From the NCBI GenBank assembly GCA_948470475.1, contig OX419338.1, forward strand, positions 19,669,030 through 19,733,029: DNA of 64,000 bases, written 5' to 3'. Positions 25,601-32,850 of the stretch are shown piece after piece. The notes beneath the pieces were generated by a model. That model was not told the DNA's origin. It saw only the letters and a program-made list of their open reading frames with translations, and made no database searches. How positions within the stretch are numbered: the stretch's first letter is position 1; the number at the start of each line of letters is the position of its first letter. The position numbers and the translations under genes were made by a program. The stretch comes from Galaxea fascicularis (taxonomy: Eukaryota > Cnidaria > Anthozoa > Scleractinia > Euphylliidae).

Positions 25601-28600
25601 AGGAACTCTGAACATTACTAGAACTTTTAAGGTGGCAATTTGAATAAGAAATACGAAGGGCACAGTTTAGTTTAAAAGGTCATTTAATGATGTATATAGA
25701 TTTTTAACTAAGTCAGATTCATTATTTTACTCCATGGCTACAGGCTAAGTCATGTGCCCTGTGTAGCTTTATTATAAGGTAGTATAAAGTTGAACCTTCT
25801 GCACATAATAATAATTCAAAGTTAAAAATTTCCAACTGGATATAAAACTATTAAGCCAACACTTGTCTACACTTAAGGATTTACTGCTGCTGGAAAACCC
25901 CAAATCATGATTCTAACACATGAAAGAATCACACCAATGGTATGACAAAATTATGATATCTTATGATGAATGGCATGAAACTGCAAAACCCTACCTTATC
26001 CATCATTGTCATCACTATCTTGACAGTCTCCAATTCCTTGACCTTTGACCTTCTTGAGCACCAGGAACAGCATGTGTATATATCCAAACTAACATGCACC
26101 AGCTTTACTACAAGCTGACAATGGCTCTAGTGTTGTTTCCTTTCAAGTTAATTCACAGTCCCAACAATTATGAATTATTGTCATGTTTTCCTTCCTTCTA
26201 TGATTCAAGATACTCTGCCAAGGAACTTGTCTTTATCACAGCTTTGTATCTCTACAAACAGCACAACCTTCCAAAACTCACAGATTATTCTTGACATGGG
26301 TAACATCACTTTCACAACATCCAACACTTTATGTGAGGTTGTGTTTCTTAACTCAGAACATGGCCATTTTTGATCAGTTGGTTTGAGGGTCATTCCACTC
26401 CTTCACATGTTTGTTCCATCTCATCTTTACATGTGCTACTCAATACCTTGATTTTGGATTCTTAGGAAGTAAGGCAAGGTTTCTACAAGTTCATTTTAAA
26501 TATAACTGGCAGGGATATAAAGTTTAGAATTTAGGAGAGCAAAGTACAGCTGGCTGCTATGTAAACTAGCAAAAATAAGAAAAGGTTTTAAGTTTTATGT
26601 TTAACCATTACCACTGGAGCATTTCTGTGAACTTTCTTGCAAACAACCAGAGACTTTCAGTCACTGGATTTTAAATTTATATTCTTTCTTACTCTCCTTA
26701 CCAAGTTACAAAAGAAATCACAACACAATTCTGTTACAAGTGCCCTGCTTGCCTTCAGTTAATGGAGACTGTTGACCATTGGGAGAAGCACCAGTTTGAT
26801 CCAATGTTGCCATGGTAACACCAGTCCAATCAGAGCTGGTCTAGAGCAACACGGAGGGTTGGTGCGTTGGGTGTTGAGGAGGAAGGAGCCTGCTGGAGTT
26901 AGCAATGACAGCACGGAGAAAGAGAGAGAGAAAAAAAAACAAGTTAGTTATGTGTGATGAGGTGCACCACACTGAAAACAAATTATTCCTTCAAAAGTAT
27001 GACATCTAAAGCACCCATGTGTACATGCAGAGTTTGACTGCTAAAAGCAACAGCATTCAACAATGTGACAACTAAAATATTCCACTAAAAGTGGTTTGAT
27101 AAATGGGTCTGTGGGATGGCAGATAACCATGTTTCATTTTGAATCACATGATAAACAAATAATTAATGCCAGCATTATTGGGAGCCCATCTAACAACAGA
27201 AATAACCTAAAGCTGAACTGTACAGTTTTAGAATAAATTAATAGTAATTGTTTTTCAGCTTCAAAATTTTATCAACACACATTTAACCCACTGTTGACTA
27301 TGCCAGCCAAGACCAGCACAGGTTTAGTCCAGAATCATGTTTCACCCCTTCCTGAGGAACTTTTGCCTCCCATTGTTCTAATTGTCTTCAGGAAAGATAA
27401 ACTAAGAAGGAATCCACTAACAGTATTTAGTTACAAGTCTTAGCTGAGGATGCAAGAAAGAAAGGTCACCTGCACCGAGGATCATATTAATTTTCAATTA
27501 AAAATAGCTGCTGTGTCTTTCATGTGTGTATTTTCATGATAGCAGTTTGCCATTCTGAGAGTAAAACCAGTTTTTGAAACTGTTAATCTAAAGAACACTC
27601 GAAGGCTTAAACAGTGGAAATAAGTCATATTCAGTTTTATTTTTTACAACTTTTGCAAAATATCTACAAAAAAAAAAACACACACACACACACACATAGG
27701 CAAAGTGAATAAAGCATGCTTCAAAGTGACTTGCAATTCCCATGCAACACCTTTGCGTGCTCAACTTGAGGTGAACACTGAACATTTGCTTTTAAGGACG
27801 GTGCCTACTAAATACAAAGGTTTTTGCGCAAGGTTAGGACCACGCCGAAAAAGCAGATCTTGCAAAGGCTATTGGAATCCACAAAGAAAAAGAGGGGTAG
27901 CCAAGCAGTTTTTCGAGATAATTAGCCTTGAATCTCAACAAAAATGCTGACATCAGCATTTTTCTGAAAAAAGAGGGAAAGGATATTTTCAGATTTCCTT
28001 AGAATTCGCTTTTACTGGTACAGAAAGGTAAACACATTTTGAAAGATCTTTAAACTATATGGCAAATGGCAACATTAAAATCAATTTTGGTACATTTTTA
28101 TAAAACAAAATCGTCGCAAAAGCGCTTTTAGTGTCTCTGACAGCATTCCTCTGGTTCAGCTAAAATACAGTCTAAATTCATTTTGCTCACAACCAGAAAC
28201 TAATCATAAGTTGAAAAGGCTTGCCACTTCCATTTCACAACATAAAATGTAGGGGTAACCACGCGTTTTTAAAAGTTATTGATCTTTTTTGAAAACTTTT
28301 ACGGTGCCTGTTACATTTTTTCCTGTCACCTCCCCAGTAAGTAAGACATTTGTGTTTTTGCGCACGCACTACGCCATCTGCTGGTACATGATTACAGTTG
28401 GGTTTCAGTGTAATTTCTGAAAGATAACAGCTAGGTTTTCAGGTGGAAGACGTTAACATTTATTGCTTAGCGATATGCTGCTATTCTGGTGTTCCTGGTT
28501 TAAGTAAAGGGTTCATTAAAATTGATTTGGTCACAGTAGGAAAATTTTGCGTTAATTTTAGTCGTGTACTTGGTGGCGTAGTTGATTGTGTCAATGTCAA

Positions 28601-31600
28601 CTCCAGCGCGCGCGCGCTTAAACCATGGCTTGCGTGATGCGCAGAATGTGTGCGCACTAACAAAAGTAGGCACCGTCCTTCAGGTGTAAACACATGCTTA
28701 TCTGAACAGTTTTTGTTTAGGAAAGCTTATTTTCTTTTCTGTACATATTAATTCAAAGAATTTTGCAACTTAAGGCTGGTTTTCACTAGCGACAGAGTTG
28801 GAGTCGTAATCAGAAGTGTAGAGCATTATGATCTAGTGAAAATCACACTGACGGAGTCGGAAGCAGAAGGCTATTCCACTTATGCCTCTGTTGCTTCTGA
28901 TCTAGTGAAAACTAAATTGTCGGAGTCGCAAGCCCTATTTTGGTATCAAACTGTAATCAAAGAGCATGAGAACAAGAACTGTGATTGGTTGGTTCTTCCG
29001 CTTCTGCTTCCAACTCTGACAATATCATAAGTGATGGGGTCAAAAGCGGAGTCAGAGGAAAATGGAAACGTTCTGATTCTTCCAACTCCGACTCCACCAG
29101 GATCATGACTCTGCTTCTGACTCCGATCTTTGATTTTCACTAGGTCATAATGGCCCTTACGACTCTGACTATGCCTCCTCCTTCTCCTTCCTGTAAAGTG
29201 AATCTTGTAATCAGACTTTTAATAAATCGTTCTTCCTTCTTGGCTGCCAACAAGCCTTCTGCACGCATCGCTCCATCAAAAGTTCCACTGGCGACAAGAA
29301 TTGCTTTCCATCAAAATATGTTACATATATTTTTTACCTAAACAGAGGACCAAAATTGAATGCAAATTGGGCCATGGAGACGGCTCATTTGAGATCTTTC
29401 TCACAGTCACAGTGGCTGGAGATTTTTGTGGTCCATGAAAATTTAGTACAACAACGGAGCATTATGGAATGTGACAATGGGTCTCAAAGTATTTTAAACT
29501 TTTCTGTCTGAATCACTGGAATCACTAAGTGGCACCAGTGATAAGGGCCATGCATGTAAGTGCAACTGGCATCCGGAGGTTGTACAATCAAATCCCGATG
29601 CAGGTGAGAAAAAATTCTTTCTTGCTCCCTTTCTTCTAGCTTTGACCAAATGGGCAAATTAATAATTCTATCTATCCTAAACTGAAGGAATGTTTTTTAA
29701 TCTTTTAAGTTTTCTTATACCCAAAAATATAAAATCAGGGGGTCAACAATGGGTTCAGTTTGGGGAACATCGTAAGAGAAAAGCTGTGGTTGTACATTTA
29801 ATAGTTGAGGTACTACATGGGGTAACAAATGCTGACCAAGGAGTGGAAAAAAAAAGAGTTAAGATTTCCCAAATTCCTGTTCTTGAGCCAAATTTTCAAG
29901 GCTCTAAGTTGAGATGAAAGAAGCTGTTGATTCATTCTGAAAGTCTCACTCCTTAATGATTCCAAATTGTGAAATTTTTCAGTTTTAACATCAGTTATTA
30001 GATGCCACTGTGCATTTCAAGGGCCAGGTGCAGTGTATATAACTCACTTACTGTGCTTTTTTGGCTTGTTTTTTTTAGTTTCATCCAAATCAGGTAAATT
30101 TTTGCATGCAGCCTTTGGATCAACAGCAAAACAATGCACTGGTTTTTTTTGTTTTGTTTTTTTCACCAGTTTAAACTTCTTTTTCAATAAACAACACATG
30201 CAAAAACTCAGTTTTTCCTAGGGACAAACAAAGGAAGTGGAGTCAAAAGATTTGCAAACTATGGTACCAGGAAAAAACTGAGGTTTTGTGACGTTAATTA
30301 TTGAAAAATTGGAAACTGGCGAAACAAATAACAAGGCAATGTTATTCTATTACATCAAAGGCCACATGCAAAAATTCAGCCAATTTCGACGCGATGACAA
30401 AAATAAGCCAAAAAGCACAATAGGTTGGTTATGCCCTGGACCCTTTATTGGCTTGGATCCTTGAAAAGTGTTGGAAGATGTAGTAGTTCTTTGAACAAGA
30501 TAAAATCAGAAACAAATTCCAATGCTTCAAGAAAGTTTGTTTCAGAAAATAATGTCTTATCAAATCCAGCATTCACTCTGTACATACCGGCATTTTAAAA
30601 TTATTGGACAAGTTGTTGGAGAAGTGTTCCGATGCTACTTCATTTTGATAATTTTCTCAAAAATATTATCATCAAAATCAATTTTTTATTCATTTCAGGA
30701 ACACGATTAAACTCAAACTTGGCAAAATGACAAATTTTCAGATACATGTATTTCCAATACAACATTTTAATAATGCACTAGCAAACCTTTCTGCTGTATT
30801 TCAAAGATCATCAATTTTTTTATTCTACATGCTCAATGACAATTTCCTCTTTTCACCCTTTACAGTATGCTCAAGGAAATTACCTCCCCTATGGAAAACT
30901 ATATTTTCCTCACAAATGCAAAATTCAAAATTAAAGCCAATTATGAGGAAAAGTGCAGGCACGACTAACACAAAGAATAATCCAGCTTAGTAAAACTATT
31001 GTCACAAGATTTGAGCTCCACATTTCAACAATATTACCATTTAGTTGACCATGCAAACTTTGCAGACTGGAATTATAGAGAATAATTTAAGATTTCAGCA
31101 CAGCTCCAGACATTATACATGCATCTTGTGACTCAAACTCTATTCATTTTTGGAACAGGGTTAGTATGATAGTGATGCATGTATAAGTAATAAATTTTTA
31201 AAAGGTTGTGCATGAAGGTGAGCAAAATTTGCAGTCATGCATTGTGCATGATTGCCAGTTAATTCATAATTATAACAAACTTCTCGCATCTGATTGGCTT
31301 TCACCAGCTATGATTTTAGCCCTCATAGGGCAGTGTAATTGGACAGTACATACCACCACACACACACTGGCACTTTAACATGTTCACCACTATCCATCTC
31401 AGAGTGAGAAGTATTTTTTCCTGAAATGTTTTCTCTTCTTTCTTTCTCAAGTTTTGTTATAGATATGACTAATTGGTAACAGGACTTCATGTCATTCAAT
31501 TCAGCCTCTAATCATATTCGTGTTGTGCAGTACGATTTTGTTTATCACTCATCAATATGATTACAGACCAGCCCTATTACCATCATAAATTCACATCCCA

Positions 31601-32646
31601 TTTTAAGTTCATCTCTAACAACACTGCAGTAAACAAAATGAAGGTTAAGAGAATTGAATTACGTTCAGGTCAACCTCTGAAAAGAGAACTAAACTGGAGG
31701 ATTCTGCTCTGTAGCAGCAATTCTTACTGTCCATCCCACAGCGAACACAAGGCGACATATTTACCTGCCATTCCTTTTCTGTTTGATATGATGAAAGACG
31801 TTTATTACATCACGGATTCTTCTTGGAAACTCCTCGATTTTTGCAGCAAGAAAGATACTTGCCATAGCACAGATCTGAAATACAATATTATTAAGATGGG
31901 TAGGTTCGGCGTAAATTTCGCAGAGTGGTTAATTACATTTGCAGTTTAGATTTTCAGTTTGGTCTAATAAGTTCACGTCATTACTCTTTGTCCAAACGTT
32001 AAGGAGCATTTCAGTCGAAAAAAAAGCAACACTACCAAAAGGTTAAGCTCAACTATCAAACACGTGCGTTCATACAGTAATAATGATAGTTTGCACAGTA
32101 TTTCTGACACTTTTCAATCAAAATGCTGCAACAAATTCGTGGCAAAATTTGTCTGGACGAAAAACAAGTTTACGATAATTTTCACGTTGAGTGTGACGGT
32201 AAGATTTACCTTAACAACTTAATATTTTAGGCGGAAAATAAGCCTACAGCTAAAATTTGTCTTAAGTTTATGCACGAAACATTTCCTTACCTCGCCGTCG
32301 TGTTTTACAAACGACTTACTGTAGTAAAAGCGTTGAAACAACACTTGTGCTGTAGCCATAGCTACCTGAAGGTTCCAAAGCAAACACGTTCAGCTCAAAA
32401 TTCAAAGATAAGAGCAAGTTTTGACAACCACTGAAGATTAGAAAGCGGACCCACCTGAGGTAGTTTGAGCAAAATGCCCGCCATCTGAATGTACTCGCAT
32501 CCTACGATTCGTAGATCAATTTCTACTTCTTTATCTAAGCCGTCTTTAATTGAAGGCGTTTTTTCTAACTGCTCTTCGCTTAAAATACAATTTTCGAGCG
32601 AAATTATGACATCTCCGTAGTCACTTTTACCGGCCACTGCAGCCAT
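3468..32646 (-). CDS. CCNL: Cyclin L (CDK11-partner cyclin with RS domain), 12 coding exons
   Basis: Cyclin L pairs with CDK11-type kinases in nuclear speckles and links RNA polymerase II transcription to splicing (family knowledge). Coding exons on the minus strand, in order: 32646-32455, 32365-32291, 31874-31765, 10224-10140, 9764-9726, 8891-8827, 7698-7599, 7461-7399, 6503-6462, 5306-5138, 4718-4598, 4002-3468. All junctions are AG/GT and the phases join to 1596 nt, 531 aa plus stop. Recognisable blocks are [13 protein letters not shown] and [13 protein letters not shown] (start of the first cyclin box), [42 protein letters not shown], and [16 protein letters not shown] (second box). The last exon is an Arg/Ser-rich domain of about 177 residues ending GRHRR, as in vertebrate cyclin L, and human CCNL1 is of similar length. 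I chose the start at MAAVAGK; an in-frame upstream ATG (at 32691) would add 15 residues. Intron 3 is 21.5 kb and full of repeats. No transcript evidence was available. Confidence 0.95.
5722..5990. mobile_element. Palindromic foldback element built from CATAAG hexamers (TAA duplication)
   Basis: This is an almost perfect 269 bp palindrome centred near 5856. Its ends are GGGCTGGTTCACACTTTGAC and the complement, flanked by TAA (5719-5721, 5991-5993). Each arm carries two tracts of tandem CATAAG (or CTTATG on the other arm) separated by a second copy of the TGTGTGAACC end motif. The open frames here (KHKHKH, LCLCLC) arise from the hexamer and are not genes. The 3 bp TAA duplication fits PIF/Harbinger-type MITEs. 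It lies in intron 9 of cyclin L. Confidence 0.85.
6606..6966. mobile_element. Foldback MITE with tandem GACTCC hexamers, copy 1
   Basis: Left end AGGCTGGTTTTCACTAACGA and right end TCGCTAGTGAAAACCAGCCT form inverted repeats. The interior holds degenerate GGAGTC/GACTCC hexamer arrays and repeated CTAGTGAAAA motifs. A related copy is at 28773. It lies in cyclin L intron 8, between exon 9 (6462-6503) and exon 8 (7399-7461). Confidence 0.8.
8236..8560. repeat. Dispersed repeat with a 65 bp hairpin, copy 1
   Basis: It begins with ATTACTCAATTCTGATTGG and repeated TACTATAAATAATTT. Positions 8431-8495 form a hairpin: GATTTTGAAAGTTCT pairs with AGAACTTTCAAAATC, and AAATTGCAC with GTGCAATTT, around CCTAAAGG. 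A related copy is at 46780-47360. Confidence 0.65.
8962..9581. mobile_element. Pogo/Tc1-mariner-like non-autonomous element (TA duplication)
   Basis: The ends CAGTAGAACCC and GGGTTCTACTG are inverted and flanked by TA (8960-8961, 9582-9583). Subterminal AACTCGAA and AACTTGAA motifs recur, as in Tigger/pogo-derived MITEs. There is no transposase reading frame. It sits in cyclin L intron 5. Confidence 0.8.
9798..9815. repeat. Short AGT trinucleotide microsatellite
   Basis: A run of tandem AGT units in cyclin L intron 4. It has no other feature. Confidence 0.7.
11658..12624. mobile_element. Inverted-repeat element with G-rich subterminal tracts (TGTGTGGTTCCAGAAAAT ends)
   Basis: Left end TGTGTGGTTCCAGAAAATAT and right end ATATTTTCTGGAACCACACA are inverted repeats. 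Both are followed inward by long G or C tracts and a GGAAATTCC block. The ~750 bp interior is unrelated AT-rich sequence. A short relative occurs at 44367-44535 and a fragment near 41090-41160. It lies in cyclin L intron 3. Confidence 0.75.
14092..14214. mobile_element. Small inverted-repeat element (GTTGCTTGAAGCATGGT), copy 1
   Basis: CAGTTGCTTGAAGCATGGT at the left and CTAACCATGCTCTGAGCAAC at the right form imperfect inverted ends around a ~70 bp core. A related copy is at 18484-18606, with its core in the opposite orientation. Confidence 0.6.
15797..15874. repeat. (TAA)n microsatellite
   Basis: About 24 tandem TAA/ATA units immediately before a non-LTR retrotransposon fragment. It is probably the 3' tail of a different retroelement copy or an expansion from one. 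Confidence 0.9.
15898..16332 (+). pseudogene. Non-LTR retrotransposon C-terminal fragment (restriction-like endonuclease type)
   Basis: The 144-codon frame reads [18 protein letters not shown] then [19 protein letters not shown] and ends with a degraded block of the kind that closes many R2/NeSL-like ORFs. The PD...D spacing fits the PD-(D/E)xK core of the restriction-like endonuclease. It has no reverse transcriptase upstream, because a microsatellite cuts it off. An (AAC)n tail follows at 16343-16364. It is a dead 3' fragment in cyclin L intron 3. Confidence 0.75.
16365..16610 (+). mobile_element. tRNA-derived SINE
   Basis: The head has an A box (GTGGCTCAGTTGGTTAGTGC) and a B box (GGTTCGATTCT) with tRNA-like spacing, then a ~170 bp body (TTTCGACTTTCCTCTGATCC and GGGGGGTAAAGGGCGCACC blocks). 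An AAC/TAA tail (16610-16648) follows. It was inserted into or beside the AAC tail of the preceding fragment. Confidence 0.85.
16610..16648. repeat. (AAC)n(TAA)n SINE tail microsatellite
   Basis: A tandem AAC run that passes into TAA units directly after the SINE body. Confidence 0.85.
16770..16964 (-). mobile_element. tRNA-derived SINE, second family, minus strand
   Basis: Read on the minus strand it starts AGGGGTGGCATAGTGGTGAG (A box TGGCATAGTGG) and continues to CAGGTTCAATTCC (B box). A body then contains GTGTTGGTTCTCAACCCTG and CTGGGTACTCCAGTTTTCC. The spacing matches a tRNA head with an unrelated tail. Confidence 0.8.
17140..17980. mobile_element. PIF/Harbinger-like MITE carrying a 70-codon open frame (TAA duplication)
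   Basis: GGGCCTATC at the left and GATAGGCCC at the right are flanked by TAA (17137-17139, 17981-17983). Subterminal regions repeat GACAATTT and TTGTCC motifs in both orientations. The plus-strand frame 17473-17685 (starts [20 protein letters not shown]) is unusual in a MITE, with no match I recognise. Confidence 0.7.
17473..17685 (+). CDS. Unrecognised 70-codon open frame inside the 17140-17980 element
   Basis: It begins with ATG and is rich in Asn, Pro, Tyr and Gly ([28 protein letters not shown]). The composition is unlike random AT-rich frames and resembles the disordered N-terminus of a real protein. It could be a captured first exon or a relic of the parent element's DNA-binding ORF. 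I do not recognise a family and no donor site was tested. Confidence 0.25.
   Translation: MNPGNWNLNPMANYASLPYEQTNSVGRWNVPPYDDQFNNFHAAGPSYSNGVFFKGQLGFEEIDAVKTSTP
18484..18606. mobile_element. Small inverted-repeat element (GTTGCTTGAAGCATAGT), copy 2
   Basis: The ends GGCTGAGTTGCTTGAAGCAT and the complement of ATGCTTTGAACACCTCAGCC are inverted. The core (AAAACCTATAAGTTGTCATGG) is the reverse complement of the core at 14092-14214. That is expected when a symmetric element is read from the two strands. Confidence 0.6.
19686..20283. mobile_element. MITE family A, copy 2 (TCAA target duplication)
   Basis: Same orientation and organisation as 2773-3401, with about 600 bp aligned end to end by eye. 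The ends are GGAGACTCGAAAGGG and CCCTTTCCAGCCTCC, flanked by TCAA at 19682-19685 and 20284-20287. It lies in cyclin L intron 3. Two copies with different 4 bp duplications (TTAA, TCAA) fix the element boundaries. Confidence 0.85.
20874..20901. repeat. (TAA)n microsatellite
   Basis: Nine or so AAT/TAA units directly upstream of the second retrotransposon fragment, as at 15797. Confidence 0.85.
20905..21633 (+). pseudogene. RLE-type non-LTR retrotransposon 3' portion, interrupted by a DNA element
   Basis: First block, ~20915-21150: [20 protein letters not shown], a conserved segment after the reverse transcriptase. After a frameshift, 21147-21630 gives [18 protein letters not shown], a C-x2-C-x8-H-x4-C knuckle, then [20 protein letters not shown] and VVTLEISVP (endonuclease region). 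The frame stops inside an inverted-repeat element inserted at 21634. Its continuation is found 3.8 kb later at 25420-25643. RNA-dependent integration is the family role; this copy is dead. Confidence 0.8.
21634..25419. mobile_element. 3.8 kb terminal-inverted-repeat element nested in a retrotransposon (AATT flanks)
   Basis: A 34 bp perfect inverted repeat (GTGACCTCATTTGCGATAAG..., 21634-21667 and 25386-25419) is flanked by AATT on both sides. Inside each end lies an array of GTTTAAACG and AACGCGTTT motifs in inverted arrangement (21685-21765 and 25253-25375). The interior has only short frames: 23386-23568 minus is Ser/Glu-rich ([18 protein letters not shown]) and 24268-24567 plus is Lys-rich. 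No transposase was recognised. It also holds a tRNA-SINE (about 23770-24070). The superfamily is unknown. Confidence 0.8.
23770..24070 (-). mobile_element. tRNA-derived SINE, third family, minus strand, nested
   Basis: On the minus strand: CCGGTTGGCTCAGTTTAGAG (A box), CGTGCGGGAGGTCGGAGG (degenerate B box region), then CAACACTCAGGGTCTAGGG and the tail block TTCTCGGATAAGGACGATAA. I associate this combination with widespread anthozoan SINEs. It sits inside the 3.8 kb TIR element, which is itself inside a retrotransposon. Confidence 0.75.
25420..25643 (+). pseudogene. C-terminal remainder of the interrupted RLE-type retrotransposon ORF
   Basis: In different frames it reads [19 protein letters not shown], then [20 protein letters not shown] with VAI and a stop at 25641-25643. 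These are the conserved tail blocks that should follow the endonuclease domain ending at 21630. Frameshifts and a TGA inside the frame show decay. Confidence 0.75.
27666..27698. repeat. A-rich tract and (CA)n microsatellite
   Basis: A poly-A run followed by about 11 CA units. There is no coding content. Confidence 0.85.
27794..28680. mobile_element. 887 bp inverted-repeat element (AAGGACGGTGCCTACT ends)
   Basis: AAGGACGGTGCCTACT at 27794-27809 is exactly inverted at 28665-28680. The interior has no recognised gene; the short frame near 28443-28637 plus shows no domain. It lies in cyclin L intron 3. Confidence 0.75.
28773..29205. mobile_element. GACTCC-hexamer foldback MITE, copy 2, right end lost
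   Basis: It shares the left end (AAGGCTGGTTTTCACTAGCG), the block CGGAGTCGCAAGCCCTATTT and the hexamer arrays with 6606-6966. The right inverted repeat is missing: sequence departs after the CTCCTTCTCCTT tract near 29190. Confidence 0.7.
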
Positions 32647-32850
32647 GTTGAATTTAGATCTTCCTGGCTTCAGACGTTCGTCGAACGTCACTTTGCCATT
32701 ATGATGTCACCGGAGTTGCAAGTGCTCGAGTTCTACCTTATATGGATTTCACATTGGACCGGGAAATTTTCGTTTGATTCTCGTTCTTGCTCGTTCCGTA
32801 ATCGGAAGATACCGGAAGCTTTGACGCTTATTGTTCGATGGCGAGGTAAG
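32647..32850. promoter_or_regulatory. Probable bidirectional promoter between cyclin L and the C3orf33-like gene
   Basis: Only 204 bp separate the two divergent start codons. The segment is less AT-rich than the surrounding introns. It contains a 17 bp palindrome (32673-32689, GACGTTCG-T-CGAACGTC) with CRE-like half-sites, and two CGGAA cores typical of ETS sites (near 32803-32818). No TATA box is seen. The promoter role is inferred from gene arrangement. Confidence 0.7.

Larger units (their letters stand above)
10225..31764. other. Cyclin L intron 3 (21.5 kb), repeat sink with no host exon found
   Basis: Exon 3 ends AATGGCAG at 31765 and exon 4 starts at 10224, so this whole interval is removed on splicing. 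Beyond the elements listed separately I see AT-rich sequence with no recognised gene. This covers 10225-11650, 12630-14090, 14215-15790, 18000-18480, 18610-19680, 20290-20870, 25650-27660 and 29210-31760. A short block near 18988 (TTAAGGACGTCCGCGCTAAC) may be another element end. Confidence 0.7.

Noticed and set aside
31557..31949. 130-codon plus-strand open frame
   Set aside because: It is antisense to cyclin L exon 3, and the minus strand carries the conserved cyclin box with correct splice sites.
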